64,000 nucleotides of DNA, taken from NCBI GenBank assembly GCA_021734025.1, contig JAIPJS010000003.1, positions 156,332-220,331 on the forward strand, in the 5' to 3' direction. Numbering within the stretch: position 1 is the stretch's first letter; each line of letters opens with the position of its first letter. The notes beneath the pieces were generated by a model that worked only from the letters and a program-made list of their open reading frames with translations, was not told the DNA's origin and ran no database searches. A program made the position numbers and the translations under genes. Shown here piece after piece: positions 63,883 to 64,000 of the stretch. The DNA comes from Candidatus Neomarinimicrobiota bacterium. GTDB lineage: Bacteria > Fidelibacterota > JAANXI01.

Positions 63883-64000
63883 TCATAGAACTGAAATTTC
63901 ATCGGCAATAGCATCCCAGATTTCCCGCCTATGACTCATTGAAGCCTTGCTCTCAGTCTTCACCTCAATGACGTCAAGAGAATCCGAATTAAGGGTCTGC
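63883..64000 (-). CDS. menD: MenD (SEPHCHC synthase), C-terminal fragment cut by the window
   Basis: The last 38 codons of a gene entering from the right, too short for most gene callers. The frame reads QTLNSDSLDVIEVKTESKAS, MSHRREIWDAIADEISVL and ends at TGA (63883-63885). LDVIEVKT followed by a short helix is what the C-terminus of MenD looks like (thiamine-diphosphate enzyme that joins 2-oxoglutarate to isochorismate). The position upstream of menH and menB in the same direction supports this. The assignment rests on little sequence plus context. Confidence 0.75.
   Translation of the reverse strand, partial: QTLNSDSLDVIEVKTESKASMSHRREIWDAIADEISVL

Overview
The window reads as chromosome of a free-living Gram-negative bacterium of the FCB (Fibrobacterota-Chlorobiota-Bacteroidota) superphylum. 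Evidence: a TonB-dependent receptor with an N-terminal carboxypeptidase-regulatory-like domain, a PorV/PorQ-family barrel, several secreted proteins ending in type IX secretion (T9SS) type A sorting domains with the 'NFPNPFNP' signature, and lipoprotein signal peptides. Gene content (classical menaquinone genes, three-gene TonB/CTD/PorV cassette) would fit Neomarinimicrobiota (Marinimicrobia), KSB1 or a relative. That placement is an inference and 16S was not seen.

Layout. 1-7.65 kb: plus-strand housekeeping run with the end of comEC, a fused RNase HII-YraN gene, gamma-glutamyltransferase, a DmpA-type peptidase, lepB, hemW and an RssA-like patatin. 7.8-11.7 kb: minus-strand S9 peptidase, a glutamine-rich lipoprotein with two DUF4168-like repeats and a parvulin lipoprotein, with clear terminators. 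11.9-13.6 kb: an MbfA-type ferritin-like/VIT1 iron exporter and a NarL-type regulator. 13.9-21.5 kb: TonB receptor, large T9SS cargo-like protein and PorV-like barrel, ended by a long hairpin. 21.5-25.4 kb: YccF, a degenerate sensor kinase, a second NarL-type regulator, a secreted unknown, a stand-alone receiver and an unknown.

25.8-42.5 kb is a pectin/rhamnogalacturonan utilisation island on the plus strand: a modular PL1-like pectate lyase, a GH43-like/GH29 fusion, a GH31, a GH105/88 unsaturated-uronyl hydrolase, a GH106 rhamnosidase, a five-PAS hybrid histidine kinase and a GH127 beta-L-arabinofuranosidase. All hydrolases carry export signals. SusC/SusD genes are absent from the island itself. 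A decayed small glycine-rich membrane protein follows.

42.7-49.8 kb (minus): an APC permease fused to EIIA and TrkA-C domains, a broken CTD-bearing gene, a repeat-rich gap, initiator tRNA, an alkaline-phosphatase-superfamily hydrolase, a glyoxalase and a PA0069-like radical SAM protein. 50-54.5 kb (plus): DUF1611 (DgcN-like) protein, L-Ala-D/L-Glu epimerase, zinc alcohol dehydrogenase, acyl-CoA dehydrogenase. 54.8-57.5 kb: a patatin-POTRA-beta-barrel protein. 57.8-64 kb (minus): menaquinone genes in transcription order menD (partial), menH, menB, menA, menC, menE. Two spacers inside this cluster are filled with dispersed hairpin repeats, one of which also occurs twice at 54.5 kb.

No phage, insertion sequence, CRISPR array or defence system was found. 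The most unusual items are the protein fusions, the pectin island with its embedded kinase, the repeat families, and two recently decayed genes.
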